A stretch of DNA of 64,000 nt from Nitrososphaerota archaeon (GTDB lineage Archaea; Thermoproteota; Nitrososphaeria; Nitrososphaerales; Gagatemarchaeaceae): NCBI GenBank assembly GCA_028867035.1, contig JAGWHB010000004.1:186001-250000 (forward strand), in the 5' to 3' direction. Below, one piece after another: positions 27,545 through 36,544 of the stretch. The translations under genes were made by a program, and so were the position numbers. The notes beneath the pieces were generated by a model. That model worked only from the letters and a program-made list of their open reading frames with translations, had not been told where the DNA came from and ran no database searches. Every line of letters begins with the position of its first letter. Position 1 is the stretch's first letter.

Positions 27545-28988
27545 CAGACTTTTTCCCTCCCTTCCACTTCTGATAGATAAGGTATCCAGCTATGCCGATT
27601 GCGAACCACGCTGTCCCAGCCAGGCGTCCGCCGGGGTTCGTGGCGACGAGGATTGACCAGATGATCGCGGTGAATGCGATGCCTATGAACGGGATCACGG
27701 ACACCTTGTAAGGGACCCCGCCGCGGTGGATGGTGACGTTGAGCGGCATCTTCCATCCTTCATGTGCCGGCTCCTTGAATCGGAGGACGATGGCCGCCGC
27801 GTTGACGTAGAAATATGCGATCAGGGCCCCGAAGTTGTAGACCGAAGCGATCAGGGGGAGGATCTCGAAAGTCGACAGCTCCACTCCCAGTAGGAGGAGC
27901 AGGCAGGCGACCGAAGTGAAGAGTATGAGGGTCAGATAGGGGGTCCTGAACCTGTAGCTTATGCGCGCGAATGCCTTCGGCATCAGGCCGAGCCTGCTCA
28001 TGGAGAAGGTCACCCTCGATACCCCTATCACACCAGTGTTGGTCGATATGTAGCACACCAGGGTGCCCATGACGGCTACCCAGACGGCGAAGTAGGGCCC
28101 GATGTATGGGATGTACTGGGCGAGGGACCAGGCGGGGGAGGAAGTATTCCCAGACACCGCCTGCAACGGACCAAGCGTCACCGAGAGGAGCGAGAGGACT
28201 ATGGCTACCGTTACGACTGCGAATATCGCAGCCTTCGTCGCCCGAGGGATGACCCTGGCCGGGTTCTTGGTCTCCTCTGCTGCCTGGGATATCGACTCGA
28301 TCCCTATGTATGAGACGGTTGCGAGCGAAAGAGCCACCACGAAGGTGCTCCAGTTGGCCGAGCCCCCGAGGCTACCCGACGCGACTATCGCGGGCAGGCT
28401 GGACAGCCACCCCGCAAGCGCTCCGGAAGCGATGATTGAAGGGAGGCCGAACACCATGAAGAGGGCGACCGTGACGATATCAACAGCGACTATGAGCTCG
28501 TTGAGCTTCGACGAGTATCTGATGCCCAACAGGTTGAGAATGAGCAGCAGGATCACCAGCGCTATGGAGACAAGTGCGTAGTATGGCGGCAAGATGAGGG
28601 AGATGCCTTTGAGGAAAGGCCCGACGACGACCTGCAGGTATCCGACGGTGGCGAGGGCGAAGAGAGCTATGTCCACTGTGTAGCTCAGCATCAGCCCCCA
28701 ACCGGCCACGAAGCCATGGAAAGGACCGAAGGCCTTCAGCGAGAAGTAGTGTCCCCCGCCGGCGACAGGGTACCTCGTGGCGAGCTCAGCGTAACAGAGG
28801 CCCGTGCTGACATACACGACCGCTGCGACGAGGAAGGCGAGAGGCGACAGAAGGCCGGCGAATAGGGCGATTACGCCGAGGACGACGTAGATGTCAGCGC
28901 CGACATCTGCGTACCCCATCGAGAAGGAGCCCCAGGTCCCGACTTCTCGCTTGAGTTCGCTCGAATTCTCCTCTGGGGTCCTGGACAA
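27537..28988 (-). CDS. APC-superfamily amino-acid/polyamine permease
   Basis: A 483-residue transporter with about 12 transmembrane helices. The N-terminal consensus GADIYVVLGVIALFAG, then ELATRYPVAGGGHYFSLKAFGP and the later EETKNPARVIPRATKAA, are classic APC motifs. The first two shape the substrate site in helices 1 and 3. Substrate unknown, probably an amino acid. The TTG start at 28988 gives the best N-terminus. The Usp-like gene overlaps its 3' end. Confidence 0.88.
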   Translation of the reverse strand: MSRTPEENSSELKREVGTWGSFSMGYADVGADIYVVLGVIALFAGLLSPLAFLVAAVVYVSTGLCYAELATRYPVAGGGHYFSLKAFGPFHGFVAGWGLMLSYTVDIALFALATVGYLQVVVGPFLKGISLILPPYYALVSIALVILLLILNLLGIRYSSKLNELIVAVDIVTVALFMVFGLPSIIASGALAGWLSSLPAIVASGSLGGSANWSTFVVALSLATVSYIGIESISQAAEETKNPARVIPRATKAAIFAVVTVAIVLSLLSVTLGPLQAVSGNTSSPAWSLAQYIPYIGPYFAVWVAVMGTLVCYISTNTGVIGVSRVTFSMSRLGLMPKAFARISYRFRTPYLTLILFTSVACLLLLLGVELSTFEILPLIASVYNFGALIAYFYVNAAAIVLRFKEPAHEGWKMPLNVTIHRGGVPYKVSVIPFIGIAFTAIIWSILVATNPGGRLAGTAWFAIGIAGYLIYQKWKGGKKSDG

Positions 28989-29050
28989 GCATCATAACAC
29001 GCTCCGATGAAGTTCGGGCGCGTTTCTGGCGGCCATTTAACGCTTACCAC

Positions 29051-29062
29051 GGCTAAATAGCC
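29051..29062 (+). promoter_or_regulatory. TATA-like box for the 29083 gene
   Basis: CGGCTAAATAGC, centred 26 bp before the TTG at 29083: a clear case of a leaderless TTG start. The box is nearly palindromic, so it could also serve the divergent permease gene. Confidence 0.55.
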
Positions 29063-29082
29063 AGTTTTCGGTGTCGGTTTGA

Positions 29083-29700
29083 TTGTACTCACTGGTGTGG
29101 GTAGCGGTCCTCGTCTTCATCGTCTCGTTCCTGTCGAACGTGTCTCCCTTCTTCGGGGCGTCGTACACCCTGTGGGCGACCCTACAGCTCACCCTCGTCG
29201 GACCCTCTCCCTTCAATTTCCTCGTGGTGGTTATAGTGTCGGCAATTGGAGCGACCCTGGCCAAAGGCATAATCTACTTTGGAGCCTTTGGCCTAAGGGG
29301 AACCCTCGGCAAGAACAAGAACGTCCAGCTGATTGGCAGAAATGCAACGAAAGGCAGGTTCTACCTTGTCCTCTTTGTGACTGCCTTGCTCCCGGTGTTG
29401 CCTCTGGACGATTTCATCTACATAGGCGCAGGGGCCTCGGCGGCCTCGATCGGCTTCATGGCTTCTGTGACGCTCCTCGCCAAGCTGTTGAAGAGTGGGT
29501 TCGAAATCGCGGTCGAGCTTGCGATTCTCACGGACATCGGCCAGGTCTTCGGATTCCACAGATGGGACGTGACCGTTGCTCTGATCGCAGTGTTCCTGGT
29601 CATCGGTGTTCTGATTTATCAGCTGGACTGGGAGAAGGCGTACAGACGGATTCGGCCGGGAAGCAAGCCCTCCACGGAGAAGGCCGCGGGCGCCGGGTAA
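29083..29700 (+). CDS. DedA/VTT-like integral membrane protein
   Basis: A 205-residue membrane protein with about five hydrophobic segments. It resembles the SNARE-associated/VTT (DedA) family: the core TLAKGIIYFGAFGLRGTLGKN is followed by FYLVLFVTALLPVLPLDDFIYIGAGASAASIGFM, which fits the re-entrant P-x-x-P-x-D-x-x-x-x-x-G region in which DedA proteins carry essential acidic and arginine residues. These proteins move lipid carriers across membranes; here the function is inferred from family resemblance. It ends 36 bp before the tRNA-Leu. Confidence 0.7.
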   Translation: MYSLVWVAVLVFIVSFLSNVSPFFGASYTLWATLQLTLVGPSPFNFLVVVIVSAIGATLAKGIIYFGAFGLRGTLGKNKNVQLIGRNATKGRFYLVLFVTALLPVLPLDDFIYIGAGASAASIGFMASVTLLAKLLKSGFEIAVELAILTDIGQVFGFHRWDVTVALIAVFLVIGVLIYQLDWEKAYRRIRPGSKPSTEKAAGAG

Positions 29701-29736
29701 ACCGTTATAGTTTCAGACCTTGGCCGGCTTTCCGCT

Positions 29737-29821
29737 GCGGGGGTCGCCCAGCCTGGTCAACGGCGCGAGGCTTAGGACCTCGTCCCTTAGGGGTTCGTGG
29801 GTTCGAATCCCACCCCCCGCA
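29737..29821 (+). tRNA. tRNA-Leu (anticodon UAG)
   Basis: Full cloverleaf. The acceptor GCGGGGG pairs with CCCCCGC. The anticodon stem CGAGG/CCTCG encloses loop CTTAGGA, with TAG at 34-36, which reads CUA leucine codons. The long variable arm TCCCTTAGGGG, expected of tRNA-Leu, is present. The T arm is GTGGG TTCGAAT CCCAC. Discriminator base A; CCA is not encoded; no intron. Its 3' end is repeated at the far side of the RHS island. Confidence 0.95.
29808..29821 (+). repeat. Left copy of a 14-bp direct repeat (tRNA 3' end), possible att site
   Basis: TCCCACCCCCCGCA, the last T-stem bases, acceptor strand and discriminator of tRNA-Leu. The identical 14 bases recur in the same orientation at 36739-36752, enclosing about 6.9 kb with the RHS locus. 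Integration into tRNA 3' ends generally leaves such copies. Confidence 0.6.
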
Positions 29822-29959
29822 TTGACAACGGGGCGGGAACTTCAACCCCGGCCCGACCTGTAGGGTGGTGGATTTACCCACAGCCTCGGTTAAAATCTGG
29901 GTGTTGAACCCCACAGGCGGGAACGAAGGTGGAACCGGACTAGGGTACGGCGGAAACCC

Positions 29960-30120
29960 TCATGGTCAATTGGTGCTCCCACGTGTGTCCAAGTGGAAGT
30001 AGGTACACCCGACGAGCCGACCATCTTAGCAACCTGGAGCCCTCCTGCGTAGAAGTGTTTCGTGACCGTGGTTGCCCCTGAAGTGACGTTCTTCTCGTAG
30101 AGGATGGTCAACCCCCTGGC
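29960..30120 (-). pseudogene. Decayed RHS core fragment (orphan remnant)
   Basis: Minus-strand translation gives ILYEKNVTSGATTVTKHFYA and GLQVAKMVG, nearly the same as residues around 1640-1665 of the big RHS protein (ILYEKNVTSGTTTVTKRFYA; GLQVAKMVG). After a frameshift, the remains of YLHQDALGSTR are still readable as YFHLDTRGST. Homology starts abruptly at about 30118, where the upstream gene ends, and fades by about 29960. No intact start or later core is left. It is a broken second copy of the RHS core, of the kind left behind when RHS tips are exchanged. Confidence 0.85.
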
Positions 30121-30605
30121 GTCTCGGGAGAGGTAGCCGGCGACGTTTTGACGAGTTTTGCATTGACCAGACTCACAATTCTTCCGAAGTCGCTATCGGT
30201 GGCAGTCATCCGATGGGTCCTGCGCGTAGTCTCGATTACGATGGTTCTGCTACGTATGTCGTCACTAATAGATTTGATGTCAGACCAAGAATAGAACACC
30301 GCAAGATCCCTGATTTGATCCATATTCAGCCTCGACAGACTCAGTCGCCTTCGGTTTGCGATAGCAAGTTGAAACAAGTAGCCTGCCAGCAGGCAACCCA
30401 GCCCGACGAGCCCCAGCGCGAAGTCGCTGATTGCTTTAATCGAGATACTGAATCTCATTAGGTATCCGACAATTACCAGAAGGAGGAGGGTAAACGACAC
30501 CCACACTAGAGGCGAAACTACTCCCACCTTCAACACGCCGTCTTCGACGAAGAAATAATCTGAATACGAACCGAAATGTGCTACAGGGCTATGACTCCTG
30601 TTCAA
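30108..30605 (-). CDS. Two-helix membrane protein, candidate immunity protein for the RHS tip
   Basis: A 165-residue protein I do not recognise by family. Two transmembrane segments (about residues 27-50 and 61-83) are joined by a short loop and followed by a soluble C-terminal domain of about 80 residues (RRLSLSRLNMDQIRDLAVFYSWSDIKSI...). The TTG start overlaps the RHS stop by 4 nt (TTGA at 30602-30605), a coupling also used by rpoH/rpoB here. GC is only about 40% in 30241-30300, well below the genome. The stop overlaps the edge of the RHS remnant. Position directly after a variable RHS tip is what is known for immunity genes; that role is inference. Confidence 0.8.
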   Translation of the reverse strand: MNRSHSPVAHFGSYSDYFFVEDGVLKVGVVSPLVWVSFTLLLLVIVGYLMRFSISIKAISDFALGLVGLGCLLAGYLFQLAIANRRRLSLSRLNMDQIRDLAVFYSWSDIKSISDDIRSRTIVIETTRRTHRMTATDSDFGRIVSLVNAKLVKTSPATSPETPGG

Positions 30606-33600
30606 GGAAAGAGACCAATAAGCCAGCCGAGGATTCCAGTTTCTTCACCCTTGCCGAAGGCAGAAAATGCGCCCTGGGGCGATGGCCCCTCAGGGCCAGG
30701 ACTCGCCTCGTAGCTCCACGTTCCCCGGATCCCCCCCGCGATTGCGTTTACCTGAGCCCCGTATATCACGTCACCGTATGGAACTGCTAACACCTCTGGA
30801 AGCTGGATAACCAGTGCAACGGTGCCAATAACTGTTAGACCAGTACTGACTCCCACGGCTTCCACCTGTTTCCAGTTGATTCCTTGGGGGCTCTGGCAGG
30901 GATTGGCTCCGCATTGGTTGGTGAATGGCGAGGTCGAAGTAGAAGACTCGATTCCAACTGCCGGCGCATCCACGTATTTGTTTTTACCCTGCTGGATAAA
31001 CGTCACGTCGACCGACTTCACCGATGTGCCAACGGTGACGGTCAGAGGGGAGGAAGCGTACGAAACCCTGTTGATGTCGGTGTAGTCGGTGGCGGTCGAA
31101 GGAGCCGGAGGAGGCGCCGACCAATTCCTTGCTATTATCCCGTCGATCATCGTCGCTGAGGTGAGGAACATGTGCCCGTTAGGATCTATCATCCTCTCTG
31201 GATTGTCTCTCGCGTAGATGTATAGGTTCATTGACATAGGGTCGATTTTGCTCCCCGAGTAAGTATCCTGTGTGACGAACCTTCCCGTTGTCGCGTCGTA
31301 GTACCTCGCCCCATAGTAGTACAAGCCTGTGGCGGAGTCGTAGGGCTTCCCAGTGTACATGAACACCTCCTTCCCTGAGACGGCGTAGTTCTGCCCGTAG
31401 GGGACGTAGTTGGAGCTGAATTTGATCGTCACCGTTGCCGTCGCCACCAGCCTCGTGCTCCCCAGGGCGTCCTGGTGGAGGTAGTAGACCCCCGTGCCGA
31501 CCATCTTCGCCACTTGGAGGCCGTTGGCATAGAAGCGTTTCGTGACGGTGGTAGTCCCTGAGGTGACGTTCTTCTCGTAAAGGATGTTGAGCCCCTGATA
31601 GGAATAGGTGAACGTGCTTGAGCCCGCCGTCTGTGTGACTCTGTTGCCGTCACCGTCGTAGGAGTTCGTCTGGACAGTTGTCCCCGACTGCACGGCCTTC
31701 ATCAGCCTGTTCTCGTAGTCGTAGGAGTAGGTCCACCCGCCCGTTTTGGTAATCGCGTTCCCGTTGGCATCGTAGGTGTAGGAGGTGGAGGGGGACGAGC
31801 AGGACGACGTCGTGTAGTAGCCGGACAGCCTGTTGAAGGACCCGTAGCAGTAGACCGTGGTTGTGGAACCCTGCACCATCCTGATGCGGTTGCCGACCTG
31901 GTCGTAGGCGTAGGCGTACGAACCCCAAGGCCCAGACGAGGATGTGAGCCTGTTCAGCCAGTCATATCCGTAGCTTTCTGTGTTCAGCGTAAGCACGTTC
32001 CCGGTCCCGTCGTAGGTGTAGTTCAACGACAGCTCCTTGGTGCTCCCGTACTTGTCCAGGATCTGGGTGGGCCTGTCGCGGGTATCGTAGGAGTATGTGG
32101 CCACCTCCCCGTTCCCATAGGTTATCTTGCTAATCTTGTCGTCGACGGTGTACCCCACAGTGGCGAAAGTCCCTGCCTTCTTCAGCCTGTTAAGGCCGTC
32201 GTACACCATCGCCAGGGCGTACCCGTCGGGGTAGGTGAGGCTCGTTATGTCTCCGGCCCCGTCGTAGGCGTACAAGGTCATGTACTTCACCCCGCTCGCG
32301 TACTCGGTCAGGTTGGTCAGCCTGTCCCTGGCGTCGTAGGAGTAGTAATCGGTGGCCGACGGGTTGACCATCGAGAGCCTGTTGCTGTCCTGGTCGTATG
32401 TGTAGGTGACAGTTCCACCAGAGCCGGGGTACGTCACCCTATTCAGCCTGTTAAGGGCGTCGTATGTGTAGGAAATCGCGCTCCCGTTCGCCGGCGTCCT
32501 GGAGAGGAGGTTCCCGACGCTGTCGTAGGTCCTCGTCTCTGTCTTGGTGTCGGGGAAGGTCGTCGTGGTCAGTCTGTTGAGGTCGTCATACTGGTATCCC
32601 GTCTGTTGGCGCTTTGCGTCCGTCACGCTCAGGAGGTTACCCGACTTGTCGTAGGAGTAACTGGTCTGGAAGTAGTTCGTCGAGCTGTTGTACTGCTTCA
32701 CGGACGTCAGCCGCTGGTTCCAGTCGTAGGCGTAGACTGTCTGGTGACCGTTCTCGTCGGAAATTGTCTTCAGGTTGTTGACGTCGTCGTAGGAGGTCGT
32801 CGCGTAGGTCGTGTCAGGGTTCGTGAGCTTCGTCTGCCTGCACTGGTAGTCATAGGAGTAGGTGTAGGTGTTCAGTGCCGCGGTGGTCTTCGAAGATACG
32901 GTGTCGCACCAGTTGTAGGCGTAGCTCTCGGTGGAGTAGAGGGAGCTGCTGTTGTACTTCTGGACGCTGGTCAGCCTGGCGAGGCCGTCGAACGCCTCCT
33001 TGGTGATGTGCCCGTTCTCGTCTATGACCTTCATCGTGTTGTTGTTGTCGTAGTAGAACCACTGCTTGGTGGCGCTCACCCCGCCTATCGCAGGGTAGGT
33101 GACCGTGGTCTGCCTGCCTAAGGCGTCGTACTGATAGCTTGTGGTCTGGCCGTTAGGGTCGGTCTCGGAGAGCAGGAACCCCTTCGCCGAGTCGTAGGTG
33201 TAGGTCGTGGTGACGTTCTGGGTCCCGACCAGGATGCTCTGCTTCGTCAAGTAAGCCGAGGAATAGGTCGAGGAGTACCTGTAGTAGGTCGTATGCCCGT
33301 TCGCGTCAGTGGTCGAAATGACGTTGCCGTAGGTATCGTAGGTGTGGTTGGTGTAGAGCCACGCCCCGCTGTGCAGGACCTTCTGCTTCAACAGGTTCCC
33401 GGCGGAGTCGTAACCGTAGTAGGTCTGCTGCTGGGGAGAGCCGGACCCGTTCTGGTAGTCGCACGAGCCGACGATCAGGTCGTGAATGTTGGGAGAGATG
33501 GACTGAGAGTAGAATGAAGTGGTGCAGCCGGAGCTACCAAAGGATTTGGTGGGGTTCGCGTTGGCGTAGGAGAACCAGGTTTCGTGGCCTATGTTGTCAT

Positions 33601-36499
33601 TCGAGTAGATCGTGTTGCCCCAGCTGTCGTAGCTGAAGGACGACTGTGCAAGCAGAGTCCCGCTCGGGGAGAAGATTTTGGTAGCGGTCGTCCTCCCCGC
33701 CGAGTCGGAATCCGTCTCTGTAATGCGCTGAAGCGCACCGTTGCCATCCTTGGCGTACACTTTCATCAGATTGTTTGAGTTTTGGAAGTTGTAGTTGAGG
33801 TAGCCCCGCGTGGTCGTCCCGTCGGAGATGGTGCTGTTGGACCAGAGCATCTGCCCGTTGACCAGGACGGGATTAATCTGTTGGGTAAGGCTGAGGTGGG
33901 TCGGGTCGTAGTAGACATTTCTGGACGTCGCGTAGTAGGTGGAGACCTCGGTCCCTACAGGGGCGCTCCCATAGGCATACGTGACCTTCCCGCCCGTGGG
34001 CCAAAGCACTTCATTCAGGAGCCAGGCGTTCGCCCCCGACGTGCCAGCGTAGTAGAAGTAGGTTATCCGGTTCATCGGGTCAGTCATGGATGAGAGTTGG
34101 CTCCCCGTATAGCCGAAGGTCCAGGTTCTAGACCCCGAGGCGATTGAACCGAGCTGGTTGTTGGCATTGTAGGAGAAGGTGACCGTCCTCCCGATGGTGT
34201 CGGTGACCTGGGAAAGGTAGCCGTTGGTGCCATAGCTGAACGTGATGACATTGTTACCCGTCCTGCCGGTAATCGATATGAGCCTCTGGGAGGTGTCGAA
34301 GCGATAGAGGGTCCCCGAGGACATGTTGAGGGTGTAGGTTCCGCCCGTGTTCTTCGTCAAGACGAAGTTGGTCACACTGTTGTACTGGAAGGTGTTGCCA
34401 TTCCACAGGTAGGGGATGGCCTGGCCATCGCTCAAGTGAAGGTAGTTGGCACCAAGCCAGGGGAAGTTGAGGGACCAGCCGTAGCCCAAGCTGGCGCCGG
34501 TGTAGTTGTCAAAGAGATACGGCGACCCGCTCGACCTGAAGGCGTAGGGCTCGCTGTAGACCAGCGAGGGTGCGAAGCTCATGCCCCTCCCTGGGAGGGT
34601 GAGGGTGCCAGCTTCAACTGCAACCAGTCCGTTCCCCGGCGAGACGTAGTCGGAGAACTCGCTGAAGTAAGACTCGTAGGGAGAAAGGCCAGGCCTGCTC
34701 CAAGAGTTGGGCGAGACGGCAGCCGTGGGGACGAGGAGCGGGAGCGCGGCAAACCGGATAGAGTAGGGGGAGGAGGAACCACTTTCCCACGCGAAGCCGA
34801 CGATGGTGCTCCCGTGGCAGGGACAACGCTGGGCTGCAATCTCGTATCCCTGGAGGCTCTCTGTGGTGCTTAGAGTGACGGGGGAGCCCCAAGTGGCCCC
34901 GCTATCGTGAGAGGTTTGGTAGACCAAAGTGGAGGGCGAAGTGAAGTAGGCAAGGAGGACGTCGCCGCTCCCGTCATTCGTGACAGCCGCCGAAGGCGAG
35001 CTTAGGAGAAGCTGCGCGCTGCTCGACCATGAAGACTGGTCGTAGGTCCAGGACTCGTAATACAGGGGCGTGTTGGCAGAGCCCTGAATTTGGCTCACGC
35101 AGGCCAACTCCACGGTGTCACCCAGTGAGTTTACCGAGCTCATCTGGGGCGAATTGCATGTCCTTGTGGCCATCACCTGCGAACCCCATGTCCCGTTGTA
35201 AGGTATCACGAAGGAGTATTGGTATATTCCCGCGCCGTAGTTGACGAGCGCCATCTTTCCTGCTGTCAGTGGAAGTATGGCCCAAAAGAATTGACCGTAT
35301 GTGAGGGCGAGACTGAGTGACCAACCAAGGGAAGAGTGCTCATACACGGTAGCGTAGGTGTAGGTGCCCGTGCCACAGTCCGACACACTACAGCCCATGA
35401 ATTGCACCCAGTAGTTGCCGCTGGTGTCAAACGCAAGAGTGAAGCCAGCATACAGGTAGAAGTAGTAGGCTATCGGGACGGTCGATTCAGAGCCCCACGA
35501 GATTGAGCCGCCTGCATTTAACACGCCCGAGCCGAAGTAGAAAGACTTGACCGTCTGAGAGTTCTGGCAGGCATAGACTATCTGGTTTCCCGAGACGGCG
35601 AAGCCGATGTCGGTCTCCTGCGTGACGGAGCAAGCTGTCGCCAAGGTTGTAGGAGCGGTCCAAGAGATACCATCGGCGCTGCTCACCCATCTCTCCGTGT
35701 TGGTGGCGCCGTCTCTGAAGAAGACCCACCATCTGTAATTGGCGTAGAACACTCTGCCAGCGTAACCGTGCAGCAATGCATTGTAGTCAGAGCTACTTGC
35801 AACCGTAACTGGGTCAATGGAGAAGGTCGTCCCCACATTATAGCTCAGCACACCGCTCGATGGCCCGAAAGAGGGGCCGAGCGAGGCGCTGTCCGACCAA
35901 TCGAACCCGAGGCCGATGCCAGAAGAGTTGCCGAACCAGGCCCTGTCGCCCCTGACCAAGGTGGGCTTCGACCCGAAGGCGAGACCGAGGACGCCAGAGC
36001 CGCGGGACCATGCCGAGGTGCCGACGATGGCGATCTTGATTCCCGATGGCTCGCAAAACTGCATCTTCACCGAGTAAGTGACAAGGACGTCGGCCAAGGT
36101 TAGGGGCCCAGCCGAGACCACGAAATGCTGTTCGGCCACAGTCGAGTTGCCGCGAAGAGAGACGCTGAGGAGGCCAGGCGGGAGGCCAACGAGCGGGCGG
36201 ATAGAGAAGTCGTTCCCCGCGCTGTCAGAAACCGAGAAGGTCCCGTTGGAGGAGACGGTGAAGTACTGGGTGATGAACTGGCCGTTCGGGTCCACTGAGT
36301 AGTCGAAAAGCTGGGTGGGGATCCTCAGTGTCTTGTTCCAGGTGGTGATGGGGACGAGAGGCTGGGTGGTGGGCGTGACAGGGCAGGCGGGGGCGGTGGT
36401 GTTCCAGGTGTTGCGGTAGGAGACAGTGCCGGGCGGGAGAGGCTGACCGGGCGGCTGCGACGTTGCGCCCGGTCCTGACGCCGATGACAGGGGAACCAT
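30602..36499 (-). CDS. RHS/YD-repeat protein with variable C-terminal tip (putative polymorphic toxin)
   Basis: At least 1,965 residues. The order is: end of a signal peptide (residues 1-8); a beta-rich region at about 60-600 with two Asp-box-like motifs (SADGISW near 273, SHDSGATW near 531), suggesting a sialidase-type propeller; an RHS entry domain at 605-735; some 40 YD repeats (735-1670) that would build the RHS cocoon; the RHS core (YLHQDALGSTR to GLYYYGARYYD and DPNGH, about 1672-1776); then a unique tip, 1777-1965. The tip has a Cys pair (1863, 1868) and a hydrophobic stretch at about 1879-1909. Known RHS proteins enclose and deliver C-terminal toxins. The frame stays open upstream and encodes a signal peptide with no standard start. 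Confidence 0.9.
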   Translation of the reverse strand: MVPLSSASGPGATSQPPGQPLPPGTVSYRNTWNTTAPACPVTPTTQPLVPITTWNKTLRIPTQLFDYSVDPNGQFITQYFTVSSNGTFSVSDSAGNDFSIRPLVGLPPGLLSVSLRGNSTVAEQHFVVSAGPLTLADVLVTYSVKMQFCEPSGIKIAIVGTSAWSRGSGVLGLAFGSKPTLVRGDRAWFGNSSGIGLGFDWSDSASLGPSFGPSSGVLSYNVGTTFSIDPVTVASSSDYNALLHGYAGRVFYANYRWWVFFRDGATNTERWVSSADGISWTAPTTLATACSVTQETDIGFAVSGNQIVYACQNSQTVKSFYFGSGVLNAGGSISWGSESTVPIAYYFYLYAGFTLAFDTSGNYWVQFMGCSVSDCGTGTYTYATVYEHSSLGWSLSLALTYGQFFWAILPLTAGKMALVNYGAGIYQYSFVIPYNGTWGSQVMATRTCNSPQMSSVNSLGDTVELACVSQIQGSANTPLYYESWTYDQSSWSSSAQLLLSSPSAAVTNDGSGDVLLAYFTSPSTLVYQTSHDSGATWGSPVTLSTTESLQGYEIAAQRCPCHGSTIVGFAWESGSSSPYSIRFAALPLLVPTAAVSPNSWSRPGLSPYESYFSEFSDYVSPGNGLVAVEAGTLTLPGRGMSFAPSLVYSEPYAFRSSGSPYLFDNYTGASLGYGWSLNFPWLGANYLHLSDGQAIPYLWNGNTFQYNSVTNFVLTKNTGGTYTLNMSSGTLYRFDTSQRLISITGRTGNNVITFSYGTNGYLSQVTDTIGRTVTFSYNANNQLGSIASGSRTWTFGYTGSQLSSMTDPMNRITYFYYAGTSGANAWLLNEVLWPTGGKVTYAYGSAPVGTEVSTYYATSRNVYYDPTHLSLTQQINPVLVNGQMLWSNSTISDGTTTRGYLNYNFQNSNNLMKVYAKDGNGALQRITETDSDSAGRTTATKIFSPSGTLLAQSSFSYDSWGNTIYSNDNIGHETWFSYANANPTKSFGSSGCTTSFYSQSISPNIHDLIVGSCDYQNGSGSPQQQTYYGYDSAGNLLKQKVLHSGAWLYTNHTYDTYGNVISTTDANGHTTYYRYSSTYSSAYLTKQSILVGTQNVTTTYTYDSAKGFLLSETDPNGQTTSYQYDALGRQTTVTYPAIGGVSATKQWFYYDNNNTMKVIDENGHITKEAFDGLARLTSVQKYNSSSLYSTESYAYNWCDTVSSKTTAALNTYTYSYDYQCRQTKLTNPDTTYATTSYDDVNNLKTISDENGHQTVYAYDWNQRLTSVKQYNSSTNYFQTSYSYDKSGNLLSVTDAKRQQTGYQYDDLNRLTTTTFPDTKTETRTYDSVGNLLSRTPANGSAISYTYDALNRLNRVTYPGSGGTVTYTYDQDSNRLSMVNPSATDYYSYDARDRLTNLTEYASGVKYMTLYAYDGAGDITSLTYPDGYALAMVYDGLNRLKKAGTFATVGYTVDDKISKITYGNGEVATYSYDTRDRPTQILDKYGSTKELSLNYTYDGTGNVLTLNTESYGYDWLNRLTSSSGPWGSYAYAYDQVGNRIRMVQGSTTTVYCYGSFNRLSGYYTTSSCSSPSTSYTYDANGNAITKTGGWTYSYDYENRLMKAVQSGTTVQTNSYDGDGNRVTQTAGSSTFTYSYQGLNILYEKNVTSGTTTVTKRFYANGLQVAKMVGTGVYYLHQDALGSTRLVATATVTIKFSSNYVPYGQNYAVSGKEVFMYTGKPYDSATGLYYYGARYYDATTGRFVTQDTYSGSKIDPMSMNLYIYARDNPERMIDPNGHMFLTSATMIDGIIARNWSAPPPAPSTATDYTDINRVSYASSPLTVTVGTSVKSVDVTFIQQGKNKYVDAPAVGIESSTSTSPFTNQCGANPCQSPQGINWKQVEAVGVSTGLTVIGTVALVIQLPEVLAVPYGDVIYGAQVNAIAGGIRGTWSYEASPGPEGPSPQGAFSAFGKGEETGILGWLIGLFP

Positions 36500-36544
36500 G
36501 AACAGGAAGTTCGGTAGCAGCAGAAGGGGAATCAGGACCGCCGA

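Noticed and set aside
32600-34290. Periodic short repeats in the DNA, considered as a CRISPR array or satellite
   Set aside because: The period follows imperfect YD protein repeats of the RHS gene (Y-x-Y-D and G-N motifs); no identical repeats with unique spacers exist.
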